The notes beneath the pieces were generated by a model. It searched no databases. It was not told where the DNA came from and saw only the letters and a list, made by a program, of their open reading frames with translations. A DNA stretch of 64,000 nucleotides from Aquirufa lenticrescens. GTDB lineage: Bacteria; Bacteroidota; Bacteroidia; Cytophagales; Spirosomataceae. How positions within the stretch are numbered: position 1 is the stretch's first letter; each line of letters begins with the position of its first letter. Where the stretch lies: contig NZ_CP049834.1 of the NCBI RefSeq assembly GCF_019916085.1, forward strand, positions 2,122,501 to 2,186,500, in the 5' to 3' direction. The translations under genes and the position numbers were made by a program. This document shows, in pieces, positions 9,413-18,027 of the stretch.

Positions 9413-9440
9413 ATTTAACATAATATAAATTATATAACAA
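9413..9440. other. dif: dif/XerCD recombination site (chromosome terminus)
   Basis: Read on the reverse strand, a 28-bp site has the XerD arm TTATGTTAAAT (top strand 9413-9423), centre TTTATA (9424-9429) and XerC arm TTGTTATATAA (9430-9440). The XerD arm is identical to the E. coli dif XerD arm. The centre differs from E. coli TGTATA at one position. The inner ATAA of the XerC arm is also kept. The site sits between convergent genes where the dominant gene direction changes from + to -, as expected at a replication terminus. XerC arms vary between phyla, so the outer part is less diagnostic. Confidence 0.82.
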
Positions 9441-9446
9441 ATGTGT

Positions 9447-9583
9447 CAGTGGTCAGTCGGCAGTATCCAGTAATCAAGTATCCAGTAATCAGTAATCAGT
9501 ATCCAGTAAACTGTATGTTAATTCATCTTTACTCTATACTCTCTAATCTATTTCCTGACTACTGTCCACTGACTACTGATTAC
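9447..9583. repeat. Degenerate heptamer array A beside dif
   Basis: The left part (9447-9510) is nine tandem units of CAGTNNN (CAGTATC and CAGTAAT recur, with one 8-bp unit). The right part (9528-9583) is eight contiguous 7-bp units: four CT-rich (TTTACTC, TATACTC, TCTAATC, TATTTCC) and four that are the reverse complement of the left type (TGACTAC, TGTCCAC, TGACTAC, TGATTAC). The halves can fold into a long imperfect hairpin. The array begins 7 bp after dif and supplies the last codons and stop of the convergent histidine kinase gene. Confidence 0.85.
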
Positions 9584-10946
9584 TAACGTGAAACGTTACC
9601 GTAAACTCCGTAAACGAATCTGGCACAGAAACCACTGAGATTTGGCCATTGTGTAATTGAACGATACGTTCAACGAGAGATAAACCGATGCCGTAGCCCT
9701 TAGAAGAGGCTGTATTTTCGCCTCTAAAGAACGGTTGGAATATGTAGGGTAAATCGTTCGCGGGGATGCCTTTTCCTTCGTTTCTAACGAAAATTTGTAT
9801 GGAATTTCCGGAATTCTTGAAGCTAACTTGCGCAGATTTGGATGGGCTGAATTTGCACGCATTCTCCATCAAATTCTTAATGGCCGTTAAAATTAGTTTG
9901 TCATCTGCCTTGATTAATAGCATTTCCTCGTCCTCTGGCATGTGTGAGGTGTCGATGCTGACTTTGTAGGCGGAGTTGAGTTTTTGGGTTAAACTTCTTG
10001 CTTCCCAAAGGATTTCGTCGATTCTCCATTCATTAAATCCTGCCTGGCTGTCGGATAAGCTTAGTTTATTCAATTCTAATAAAGATTCCGTGATCGCGGC
10101 TAATTCTTGGGTGTCTTCTAATACGGAGCTGATGGTATTTTTATAATCCCCAGTCTCTCTTTCTTTCAAAAGACTTACTTCTAATTGGGACGAAATTTTA
10201 GTTAATGGATTCTTTAATTCGTGTGAAACGTTCGCAATAAAGGTCTTTTGTAATTTAAAGGCGTTCTCAATGCGTTCTAATAATCGGTTGACCGTAGACA
10301 CCATCTTCCCTATTTCGTCCTCAAAATCAGGCGATTTGAGGCGTTCTTCCAGGCGTTTGGGCGATAATTTATCCACTTGTTGGATTACTTCAGAGATTGG
10401 ATTGACTGCTTGACCCGCAAAAAACCAGCCTGACAGCACTACAATGAGGATAAATAAGAGAAATAGCGCGATTAGGATGTTTTTTAAATCTTTCGCATTC
10501 TCCGCCGAATATTGATCCACTGCTCCCGCAAAAACGACTAAACGGCCCTGTGGCGTGGCGAAAACAGTACCAAGAACCTCGATATCTTCCCGTTGAAAGC
10601 GTATTTCTTGCTTTTGGCGGACTTGTTTAATGAGATCTACATCGATGTGGAGGTTGATGCTATCGTTCGAGGCGTAGATTCGCTCGTTGCATAAATCGTA
10701 TACCAAAATACTCTCCCGGTACAATAAATCGCGGTTGGTTTGCCCGATGATCCCCATTAATTTGGAGTCAACCTGGTTTACGTTGACCAATAGTTGAGCC
10801 GTTGTGTTCGCTTTTTGGCGTAAACGGCTATAAAATTTGTCCTTGTAATTCTCTTGCGTGAAGATGTAGATGACAAAATAGGATACGAATAAAATCGCAG
10901 AAACGAGGTAGGTAAACTGGTAGGTCAGCCTGGATCTAATCTGCAT
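9573..10946 (-). CDS. Two-component sensor histidine kinase
   Basis: A 457-residue membrane kinase: TM1 about 10-30, a periplasmic sensor about 31-153, TM2 about 156-178 (ALFLLFILIVVLSGWFFAG), a HAMP segment to about 232, and a HisKA domain with the phospho-acceptor H242 in NVSHELKNPL. The ATP-binding domain contains NLMENACKF, GKGIPANDLPYIFQPFFRG and GYGIGLSLVERIV. The response regulator gene is 2 bp upstream and is its probable partner. The C-terminal residues SNQ and the stop come from the heptamer array, so the original 3' end may have been altered. The signal sensed is unknown. Confidence 0.92.
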   Translation of the reverse strand: MQIRSRLTYQFTYLVSAILFVSYFVIYIFTQENYKDKFYSRLRQKANTTAQLLVNVNQVDSKLMGIIGQTNRDLLYRESILVYDLCNERIYASNDSINLHIDVDLIKQVRQKQEIRFQREDIEVLGTVFATPQGRLVVFAGAVDQYSAENAKDLKNILIALFLLFILIVVLSGWFFAGQAVNPISEVIQQVDKLSPKRLEERLKSPDFEDEIGKMVSTVNRLLERIENAFKLQKTFIANVSHELKNPLTKISSQLEVSLLKERETGDYKNTISSVLEDTQELAAITESLLELNKLSLSDSQAGFNEWRIDEILWEARSLTQKLNSAYKVSIDTSHMPEDEEMLLIKADDKLILTAIKNLMENACKFSPSKSAQVSFKNSGNSIQIFVRNEGKGIPANDLPYIFQPFFRGENTASSKGYGIGLSLVERIVQLHNGQISVVSVPDSFTEFTVTFHVSNQ

Positions 10947-10948
10947 AA

Positions 10949-11629
10949 TTATTCGTTTTTAAGGATATATCCTCTACCAAATTGGGTGTGAATCAACTTA
11001 CTAGAAAAGCCTTTATCGACCTTTTTACGCAAGTAATTAACATAAACTTCGATCAAATTCGAGCTATTTTCATCCTCTACTTCCCAAATATTCTCAGCTA
11101 TTTGAGCCTTCGAAATCACCATTTCTTGGTTTCTAAGGAAGTATTCCAGTAATTGAAACTCTTTGGAGGTCAAATTAATAGACTGTCCAGAACGCGTGAC
11201 TAATTTACTGATAAGATCCATCTCTAAATCTGCAAATTTCAGTACCTGTGCATCTAATTGAGTCTGAGATGAACGTTTTAATAATGCTTTAATACGGGCC
11301 AAAAACTCTTTAAAATCAAAGGGTTTGCCCAGATAATCATCTGCACCCGCATCAAAACCTAGTAGTTTGTCATCTGTAGTACTTAATGCAGTCAGCATTA
11401 AGATAGGTGTCTGAATTCCTTCTGCTCTCAACTGTTTACATAATTCAAGGCCATTGATACCTGGAATAATAATGTCTGATACAATTAAGGAGTAATTATT
11501 TCGCAAGGCTAATTGCTTCGCGATGGTCCCGTCATAGGCCACTTCCACCTCATAGCTGTTCTCTTCTAATCCTTGTTTCAGGGATTGAACAGTTTTAGGT
11601 TCGTCTTCTATGAGGAGTATTTTGATCAT
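10949..11629 (-). CDS. OmpR/PhoB-family response regulator
   Basis: A 226-residue DNA-binding regulator. The receiver domain (1-118) has the acidic pocket EDE at 8-10, phospho-acceptor D52 in IVSDIIIPG and K102 in GKPF. The winged-helix effector domain is at about 130-225 (LTSKEFQLLEYFLRNQ, then NLIEVYVNYLRKKVDKGF). It overlaps the upstream pyrophosphohydrolase gene by 4 bp (ATGA) and is followed after 2 bp by its kinase. All three genes are likely one transcript. Confidence 0.93.
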   Translation of the reverse strand: MIKILLIEDEPKTVQSLKQGLEENSYEVEVAYDGTIAKQLALRNNYSLIVSDIIIPGINGLELCKQLRAEGIQTPILMLTALSTTDDKLLGFDAGADDYLGKPFDFKEFLARIKALLKRSSQTQLDAQVLKFADLEMDLISKLVTRSGQSINLTSKEFQLLEYFLRNQEMVISKAQIAENIWEVEDENSSNLIEVYVNYLRKKVDKGFSSKLIHTQFGRGYILKNE

Positions 11630-12093
11630 TTTAGGATGGATTTCAAGTCCGCTGGAGAGTAATTAATTGACTTTAGTACTTTATTATCGGCCTTACGATA
11701 CACTTTCCAAACACCGTTTTCTTCTTTTATCTCCGCTTCTGTACCATCTTTATCTTGGTAAAATTTCACGGTATATTCAGCTTCTTCTAAGGATGCACAC
11801 GCTTTAGACATATTAGAACGCTGCACTTCATTGAATAATTCGACGAATTTTTCACCTAGTCCAAACTCTAAAACCGCCCCAGATAATACATATTGAAGAT
11901 CACAAAGTGCATCAGCTACCTCTACTAAATCATTAGCGGCTATCGCTTCTTTCAATTCATCTAATTCTTCTGCTAACAGGCTAACACGTAGATTGCAACG
12001 TTCTGCAGCAGGTATGGTGGGTTGATTAAGTATAGGGGCTCCAAAGGTCGTGTGGAATTGAGCCACCTGGTTCAATGAGTCTAGTTTTTCCAT
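11626..12093 (-). CDS. MazG/PRA-PH-like nucleoside triphosphate pyrophosphohydrolase
   Basis: A 155-residue all-alpha NTP pyrophosphatase-type protein. The metal-binding helix pattern is LLAEELDELKEAIAAND, followed by EVADALCDLQYVLSGAV (the EExxE and ExxD arrangement). A C-terminal extension (about 110-155) with KVLKSINYSPADLKSIL is common in the Bacteroidota version. The enzyme class cleaves (d)NTPs to NMP plus PPi, and the actual substrate is not evident. It is the first gene of the operon with the two-component system and lies directly beside the DnaA-box cluster. Confidence 0.82.
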   Translation of the reverse strand: MEKLDSLNQVAQFHTTFGAPILNQPTIPAAERCNLRVSLLAEELDELKEAIAANDLVEVADALCDLQYVLSGAVLEFGLGEKFVELFNEVQRSNMSKACASLEEAEYTVKFYQDKDGTEAEIKEENGVWKVYRKADNKVLKSINYSPADLKSILK

Positions 12094-12153
12094 TTTATGT
12101 ATTCAATTTATTAAAATTAAACAATTAATGGGTCTCTAGCAATAAGCGTTCTT

Positions 12154-12236
12154 TGTGGAAAATGTGGAAAACTGAAAATACAATTGTGCACAAGTGTGGA
12201 TAACTTGTGGATAACTCAAAAGGTTTCTGTGGATAA
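12154..12236. other. Cluster of DnaA-box-like 9-mers
   Basis: Five same-direction boxes lie in 83 bp of intergenic DNA: TGTGGAAAA at 12154-12162 and 12163-12171 (directly adjacent), and TGTGGATAA at 12195-12203, 12206-12214 and 12228-12236. TGTGGATAA is the exact complement of the DnaA box TTATCCACA. A related palindrome, TTGTGCACAA, is at 12184-12193. An AT-rich stretch lies at about 12094-12130. It looks like an origin, but gene directions and the dif site nearby argue that this is the terminus region. It may be a DnaA-titrating or regulatory cluster. Confidence 0.72.
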
Positions 12237-12266
12237 GTCCTGTTTTGTTTACAATTCTTATCTCAC

Positions 12267-12752
12267 TTATTGAGGTTTACTTTCAGAGAAAGTACCATCT
12301 GTATAAAAAATCAGTACTCGTTCAATCTTTTTAGCGAGATGAGCGGTAGTAGTTGGAGCTGACACCACTGGTTGGCTTGCTTTTGGGCTACTTTCTCTAG
12401 GGCGTCTGAGATTCGATTGTACGATCGTTTGTTCAGGTAAATTATTTTTAGGCGATTCTGGCGCGCTAGGTATAATGGCATCAAAAAGAGATGGAGTAGA
12501 TGCGACCGGAGAAGGAGCTGCTTTAGGAGCGGGTGCCGAAATAGATAAATCGCGTTTATCATCTAATAACTCTTCCGCGGGAATTTCAGGGAAAGCAATG
12601 AGAATCTTTTGTACGACATCTAAGCTAGGCTTATTTCTTCCTGAGAGAATGTGAGAGATACTACTACGAGGAATTCCTAAAGTATCCGCAAACTGAGATG
12701 CACTTAGTTTCTTTACTTGAATTAACAATTCGATCTTTCCGCTTAGATTCAT
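12267..12752 (-). CDS. XRE-family HTH regulator with long linker
   Basis: A 161-residue protein. The Cro/C1-type HTH covers about 5-62 (SASQFADTLGIPRSSISHIL). A Pro/Ala/Ser-rich linker with little predicted structure runs from about 70 to 135, and a short C-terminal motif follows (KKIERVLIFYTDGTFSESKP). The HTH-plus-linker-plus-terminal-motif form recurs in Bacteroidota but has no known function that I can name. Its own promoter is enclosed by a 15-bp perfect inverted repeat, which suggests autorepression. It lies between the DnaA-box cluster and cvfB. Confidence 0.85.
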   Translation of the reverse strand: MNLSGKIELLIQVKKLSASQFADTLGIPRSSISHILSGRNKPSLDVVQKILIAFPEIPAEELLDDKRDLSISAPAPKAAPSPVASTPSLFDAIIPSAPESPKNNLPEQTIVQSNLRRPRESSPKASQPVVSAPTTTAHLAKKIERVLIFYTDGTFSESKPQ

Positions 12753-12753
12753 T

Positions 12754-12808
12754 TTTGTAAACTTGATTGATATGTTACAAATTTAAACAATCTAATCAAG
12801 TTTACAAA
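12754..12808 (-). promoter_or_regulatory. Promoter and operator of the XRE gene
   Basis: Reading leftward, TTG (12805-12807), a 19-bp spacer and TAAATTTG (12778-12785) form a consensus Bacteroidota promoter. A perfect 15-bp inverted repeat, TTTGTAAACTTGATT, has arms at 12754-12768 and 12794-12808. One arm overlaps the -33 element and the other lies between the transcript start and the ATG. A third half-site, AGTTTACAAA, is at 12833-12842 in the end of cvfB. The layout fits autorepression by a dimeric HTH protein. Confidence 0.72.
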
Positions 12809-12835
12809 TTGAAATTTTAAGCAAATGAAATGAGT

Positions 12836-13684
12836 TTACAAAAGTGACACACAGTCAGAGTGAAGTGCAATCAGTTTACTTTTGTATAATCCTCCAATAG
12901 CTTTCTTGAAATCCTTTTTAGACATCCCTAACTGATCGTAGATATCTTCGGCTGGGCTTTTATCGTGTAGATACAAGACGCCTTTGTTATCCTTAATTGC
13001 CTGCAAGACTTTCTCTACTTGTGCATCTAAACGTACACGTCCCACTGGTTCCAAACGTAAATCCAGGCGCCCGTCCTCTCGCAAATTTTCAATGTAGACA
13101 AATGTATTTTCGCCTAATGTTACATTTGTAAATATCTCATTTTTGAATAGCATTCCAATTTTACAATTGTCAACTAAGCATTTAATACCTAGGTCAGTGT
13201 ATTCAAATGGAACAGCTTCGATTTTTGTACCAGGTGCAAAACGATTTTCTTCCTCCTCTATAAAGGCAGGCAAGAAGTTTTCTATTCTGGCAGAAGCGAC
13301 GATGCGATCTGTTTGGGCATCTAGGTAAATGTAAACGAGGTAGAATTTGCCTACCACCATTTTTTGGTATTGTTGACTGAAGGGAACAAATAAGTCCTTC
13401 GCTAATCCCCATTCTAAGAATACCCCTAGTGGTGTAACTGATTTAACCTCCAAATAAGCGAATTGCTTAATGGTGGCATAGGGTTTTAAAGTAGTGGCAA
13501 TGATGCGGTCTTCTGAATCTCGGTAGATGAAAACATCAATCGATGAATCGATTTCATACGTTTCTGGGACGTATTGTAAGGGTAATAGGATTTCATCTTC
13601 GTAACCATCTAAATAGAGGCCAAAAGGTACTTCTTTGATAATACGAAGGTGATTGTATTCACCAATTTTCAATTCATTTTCCAT
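12836..13684 (-). CDS. cvfB: CvfB-family S1-like RNA-binding protein
   Basis: A 282-residue protein with three S1-like OB-fold domains (about 3-65, 70-140, 150-215) and a C-terminal winged helix (about 220-282, ending MSKKDFKKAIGGLYKSKLIA). This is the CvfB/YitL architecture. Family members bind RNA and affect gene expression, and the precise role in Bacteroidota is open. The ATG at 13684 directly follows the T-tract of the dapD terminator, leaving no room for a separate promoter, so it is likely expressed by read-through or from a promoter inside dapD. Confidence 0.88.
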   Translation of the reverse strand: MENELKIGEYNHLRIIKEVPFGLYLDGYEDEILLPLQYVPETYEIDSSIDVFIYRDSEDRIIATTLKPYATIKQFAYLEVKSVTPLGVFLEWGLAKDLFVPFSQQYQKMVVGKFYLVYIYLDAQTDRIVASARIENFLPAFIEEEENRFAPGTKIEAVPFEYTDLGIKCLVDNCKIGMLFKNEIFTNVTLGENTFVYIENLREDGRLDLRLEPVGRVRLDAQVEKVLQAIKDNKGVLYLHDKSPAEDIYDQLGMSKKDFKKAIGGLYKSKLIALHSDCVSLL

Positions 13685-13710
13685 AAAAAAAGCCCGGCTG
13701 TGAACCGGGC
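13685..13710 (-). terminator. Terminator between dapD and cvfB
   Basis: Leftward reading gives stem GCCCGG / CCGGGC (13705-13710 and 13692-13697) with a 7-nt loop, then seven Ts (13685-13691). The cvfB start codon follows with no gap, so the hairpin would sit at the very front of a read-through message. Confidence 0.88.
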
Positions 13711-13728
13711 ATTTATTCTTGTTGTTGA

Positions 13729-14547
13729 CTAAACGACTACGTTATTCTCTCTTAATGCTTGATTAAGTGATGTTTTTAAGTCTGTACTTTCTTTTCTTTT
13801 ACCAATGATTAAGGCACAGGGTACGCCATAGGTTCCAGCTGCAAAGGTCTTTTGGATGCTACCTGGAATAACAACCGAGTTTTCTGGTACATAACCGATG
13901 TATTCAACTGGCTCAGGGCCTGAAACATCGATGATCTTAGAAGAACCAGTAATGGTTACTCCAGCACCTAAAACGGCTTTTTTACCAATGTGTGCACCTT
14001 CCACTACGATACAACGAGAACCAATAAAAGCTCCGTCTTCAATAATAACAGGAGAAGCTTGAGGTGGTTCTAATACACCACCGATACCCACACCACCACT
14101 CAAGTGTACGTGTTTCCCGATTTGAGCGCAGGATCCAACCGTAGCCCAGGTGTCCACCATGGTTCCTTCGTCTACATATGCTCCAATATTCACGTAAGAA
14201 GGCATTAGGATGGTTCCCTTAGCTAAAAATGCACCATAACGGGCTACAGCTGGAGGAACAACACGAACGCCTAACTCTTTGTAATTCGATTTCAATTTCA
14301 TTTTGTCGTGGAATTCGAAGATACCCACTTCAGAAACGGCCATTTGGCGAATAGGGAAATACATTACGATTGCTTTCTTTACCCATTCATTCACTTGCCA
14401 ACTACCATCAGCCTTAGGTTCTGCGGTTCGCAATTCTCCTTTATCCACTAAGTCTACGACTTTTTCAATCGCCTCGATGGTTTCAGCCTTCGAACGAAGC
14501 TCCGGGTTGTCCCAGGCAGCTACAATACTATTTTCTAATGAATTCAT
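13729..14547 (-). CDS. dapD: Tetrahydrodipicolinate N-succinyltransferase
   Basis: The start is placed at the ATG at 14547 (MNSLENSIVAAWDN), not the longer frame opening at 14586, which gives about 272 residues, the normal DapD length. The left-handed beta-helix hexapeptide repeats are clear at about 110-230 (IGAYVDEGTMVDTWATVGSC, then VHLSGGVGIGGVLEP). DapD uses succinyl-CoA to succinylate tetrahydrodipicolinate in the lysine/meso-diaminopimelate pathway needed for peptidoglycan. It is a single gene ended by a strong terminator. Confidence 0.95.
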   Translation of the reverse strand: MNSLENSIVAAWDNPELRSKAETIEAIEKVVDLVDKGELRTAEPKADGSWQVNEWVKKAIVMYFPIRQMAVSEVGIFEFHDKMKLKSNYKELGVRVVPPAVARYGAFLAKGTILMPSYVNIGAYVDEGTMVDTWATVGSCAQIGKHVHLSGGVGIGGVLEPPQASPVIIEDGAFIGSRCIVVEGAHIGKKAVLGAGVTITGSSKIIDVSGPEPVEYIGYVPENSVVIPGSIQKTFAAGTYGVPCALIIGKRKESTDLKTSLNQALRENNVVV

Positions 14548-16043
<1,496 letters not shown>

Positions 16044-16064
16044 TCAACTTGTTTGACATAAATG

Positions 16065-16095
16065 AAAAAGCCTCTCATTCGAGAGGCTTTTTTTA
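16065..16095. terminator. Bidirectional terminator between gapA and trmB
   Basis: Stem GCCTCTC (16070-16076) / GAGAGGC (16081-16087) with ATTC loop, flanked by A5 on the left and T7 on the right, so it works for both convergent genes. The T-tract overlaps the trmB stop codon. Confidence 0.92.
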
Positions 16096-16752
16096 TTTCG
16101 CATTTATAGCTCTGAGGTAATTGATGTTAAATCCTTTTTCGTAGAACATCTCCTCGAAGCGTGTTTTGATTCCAAAGTGATCGTCCATCCATTCGGAAGT
16201 GTATAAATCATTCGTCTTGACGATGATGTCCCAACCATTTTCAGTTAGCGAGCCCTCTGAAAATTCGAAGAAAGGCAAAGAATCGGTTTTAAGGTGAAGA
16301 ATACCTCCAGGCTTTAAGATTTTCTTGTAGCGATTCAGAAAAGTGTGAAAAGTGAGGCGGCGTTTCTCATCACGATCTCGAAGACGAGGGTCCGGAAAAG
16401 TGATCCAAATTTCATCGACTTCATTTTCCGCAAACTGTTCGTCTATCTCTTGCATATGGATGCGAAGAAACGCAGTGTTCGTTAATTCAAGTTCTCTCGC
16501 AGCTCTCCCTCCTTGTGCTAATCGATCTCCTTTAACATCAACTCCGATGAAATTCATCTCGGGAAATAGTTTACCTAAGCCATTCGTGTATTCTCCTCGG
16601 CCACAGCCAAGTTCTAAAACTAATGAGCTGTCATTTTTAAAGTAATCCGATTTCCATTTACCAGCCAAGGTTCCGAAAATGGGTTTCGGACTTTGGATGA
16701 CATTATCTAAGGCGATGGCTAAATTGTATTTGGCTGTTTTTCTTCTGCTCAA
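16093..16752 (-). CDS. trmB: tRNA (guanine-N7-)-methyltransferase
   Basis: A 219-residue SAM-dependent methyltransferase that makes m7G46 in tRNA variable loops. The SAM-binding motif ELGCGRGEYT is at about 43-52, followed by NFIGVDVKGDRL. The TrmB-specific IWITFPDPRLRDRDEKRRLT is present, with RL replacing the commoner W at one position. C-terminal SEWMDDHFGIKTRFEEMF matches the family. It starts 11 bp after the folC stop in the same direction. Confidence 0.93.
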   Translation of the reverse strand: MSRRKTAKYNLAIALDNVIQSPKPIFGTLAGKWKSDYFKNDSSLVLELGCGRGEYTNGLGKLFPEMNFIGVDVKGDRLAQGGRAARELELTNTAFLRIHMQEIDEQFAENEVDEIWITFPDPRLRDRDEKRRLTFHTFLNRYKKILKPGGILHLKTDSLPFFEFSEGSLTENGWDIIVKTNDLYTSEWMDDHFGIKTRFEEMFYEKGFNINYLRAINAK

Positions 16753-16763
16753 GGGTACGCGAA

Positions 16764-18020
16764 TTAAAAGGTAATTTCTCCTACGAGATAGGTAGATCCA
16801 CAGATGAGAATCCCATCTGATGATTTTGAATTTAATTTAGCTAGGGCAATGGCCGCGTTCACGGAAGGAATGACATTACCATTCAGTCCTTTAGATGCTG
16901 CTAATTTTTGAAGTTCTAAAGCGGAGATTGCTCTCGGGTTGTTTGCTTGGCAAAAATAGTAGCTGGCCTCTTTTGGAAACAAGGATAAGACCGAATCGAT
17001 GTCCTTATCTGCCACCATACCGAGAATAATGGTCAAATGATCGAAACCTTCCTGTTTTATTTGTTGCATAATCTCTGTTATGCCACTTTTGTTATGTCCC
17101 GTGTCAGCAATGATTTTAGGACTTTCCCCTAAAATTTCCCAGCGGCCTTGTAAACCGGTATTCACTCGGGTTTGCTGAATACCATTCCTGATTTTTTCCC
17201 CTTCAAGAGGAATGATGGTTTGAATCTGCTCACACCAAGCCAAAACACCACGGATGTTTTTTTGCTGGTAATGGCCTTTGTAAGGGCTATTTACGTTCAT
17301 TTCACCCCAAGTGGGGCTTGTGAAAGTGAAATCCGATGCGCTCACTACATCTGAAGCAAATTGTAAAGGGGCATTTACAGAGGAAGCTTTGGCAAGGAAA
17401 ACCTCAGACGTTTCTAGCTGTTTTTCACTAATGGTTACCGGCGTATTTGATTTAATGATACCAGCCTTTTCGGACGCAATTTTTTCTAAGGTATCCCCTA
17501 GCAAATCCTGGTGGTCAAAACTGATATTGGTAATTAAACAGGCCAAAGGCGAAATGATGTTCGTTGAATCCAATCGACCGCCTAAGCCCGTTTCAATGAT
17601 TGCATAATCGACCTGCTGTTCCTTGAAATAGGTGAAGGCCATAATGACGGTCCATTCAAAAAAAGACGGACGGACTTTTTCAATGAGATTTTGATGGTTC
17701 GTGACAAAATCAGCCACCCATTCTTCAGCGACCTGAATTCCATTGATTTTAATTCGTTCAGTAAAGGAATGAAGATGAGGAGATGTGTATAAACCCACCT
17801 TATAACCGTGTTCCTGAAGAATAGAAGCCATAAAATGGGACGAACTCCCCTTTCCATTTGTGCCAGCAATGTGCAAAGACTTAAAATAATCCTGCGGTTG
17901 ACCCATGATTTCACAAAGCGCCTCTATATTGCCTAAACCAGGTTTATAGGCTTTAGCGCCCTCCCGGTGAAATACCGGCAATTGTGCATACAAAAAGGAA
18001 ATGGACTCGGAATAATTCAT
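16764..18020 (-). CDS. folC: Bifunctional folylpolyglutamate/dihydrofolate synthase
   Basis: A 418-residue Mur-ligase-family ATP-dependent enzyme that adds glutamate to folates. The ATP loop GTNGKGSSSHF is at about 53-63. TSPHLHSFTERIKING (folate site) and YAIIETGLGGRLDSTN are clear. The C-terminal domain starts near 297 with IADTGHNKSGI. The length is normal for the family. It lies 7 bp downstream of the TonB-like gene. A TonB-like gene followed by folC is a recurrent order in Bacteroidota. Confidence 0.94.
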   Translation of the reverse strand: MNYSESISFLYAQLPVFHREGAKAYKPGLGNIEALCEIMGQPQDYFKSLHIAGTNGKGSSSHFMASILQEHGYKVGLYTSPHLHSFTERIKINGIQVAEEWVADFVTNHQNLIEKVRPSFFEWTVIMAFTYFKEQQVDYAIIETGLGGRLDSTNIISPLACLITNISFDHQDLLGDTLEKIASEKAGIIKSNTPVTISEKQLETSEVFLAKASSVNAPLQFASDVVSASDFTFTSPTWGEMNVNSPYKGHYQQKNIRGVLAWCEQIQTIIPLEGEKIRNGIQQTRVNTGLQGRWEILGESPKIIADTGHNKSGITEIMQQIKQEGFDHLTIILGMVADKDIDSVLSLFPKEASYYFCQANNPRAISALELQKLAASKGLNGNVIPSVNAAIALAKLNSKSSDGILICGSTYLVGEITF

Positions 18021-18027
18021 CGGATGC

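Noticed and set aside
9447-9583. Transposon or IS end
   Set aside because: There is no transposase gene, no target-site duplication was found, and the internal 7-bp periodicity does not look like terminal inverted repeats.
12154-12236. Chromosomal origin (oriC)
   Set aside because: The DnaA-box cluster is convincing as boxes, but most genes on both sides point toward this area and a good dif site is 2.7 kb away, so a terminus is favoured. It is kept only as a DnaA-box cluster.
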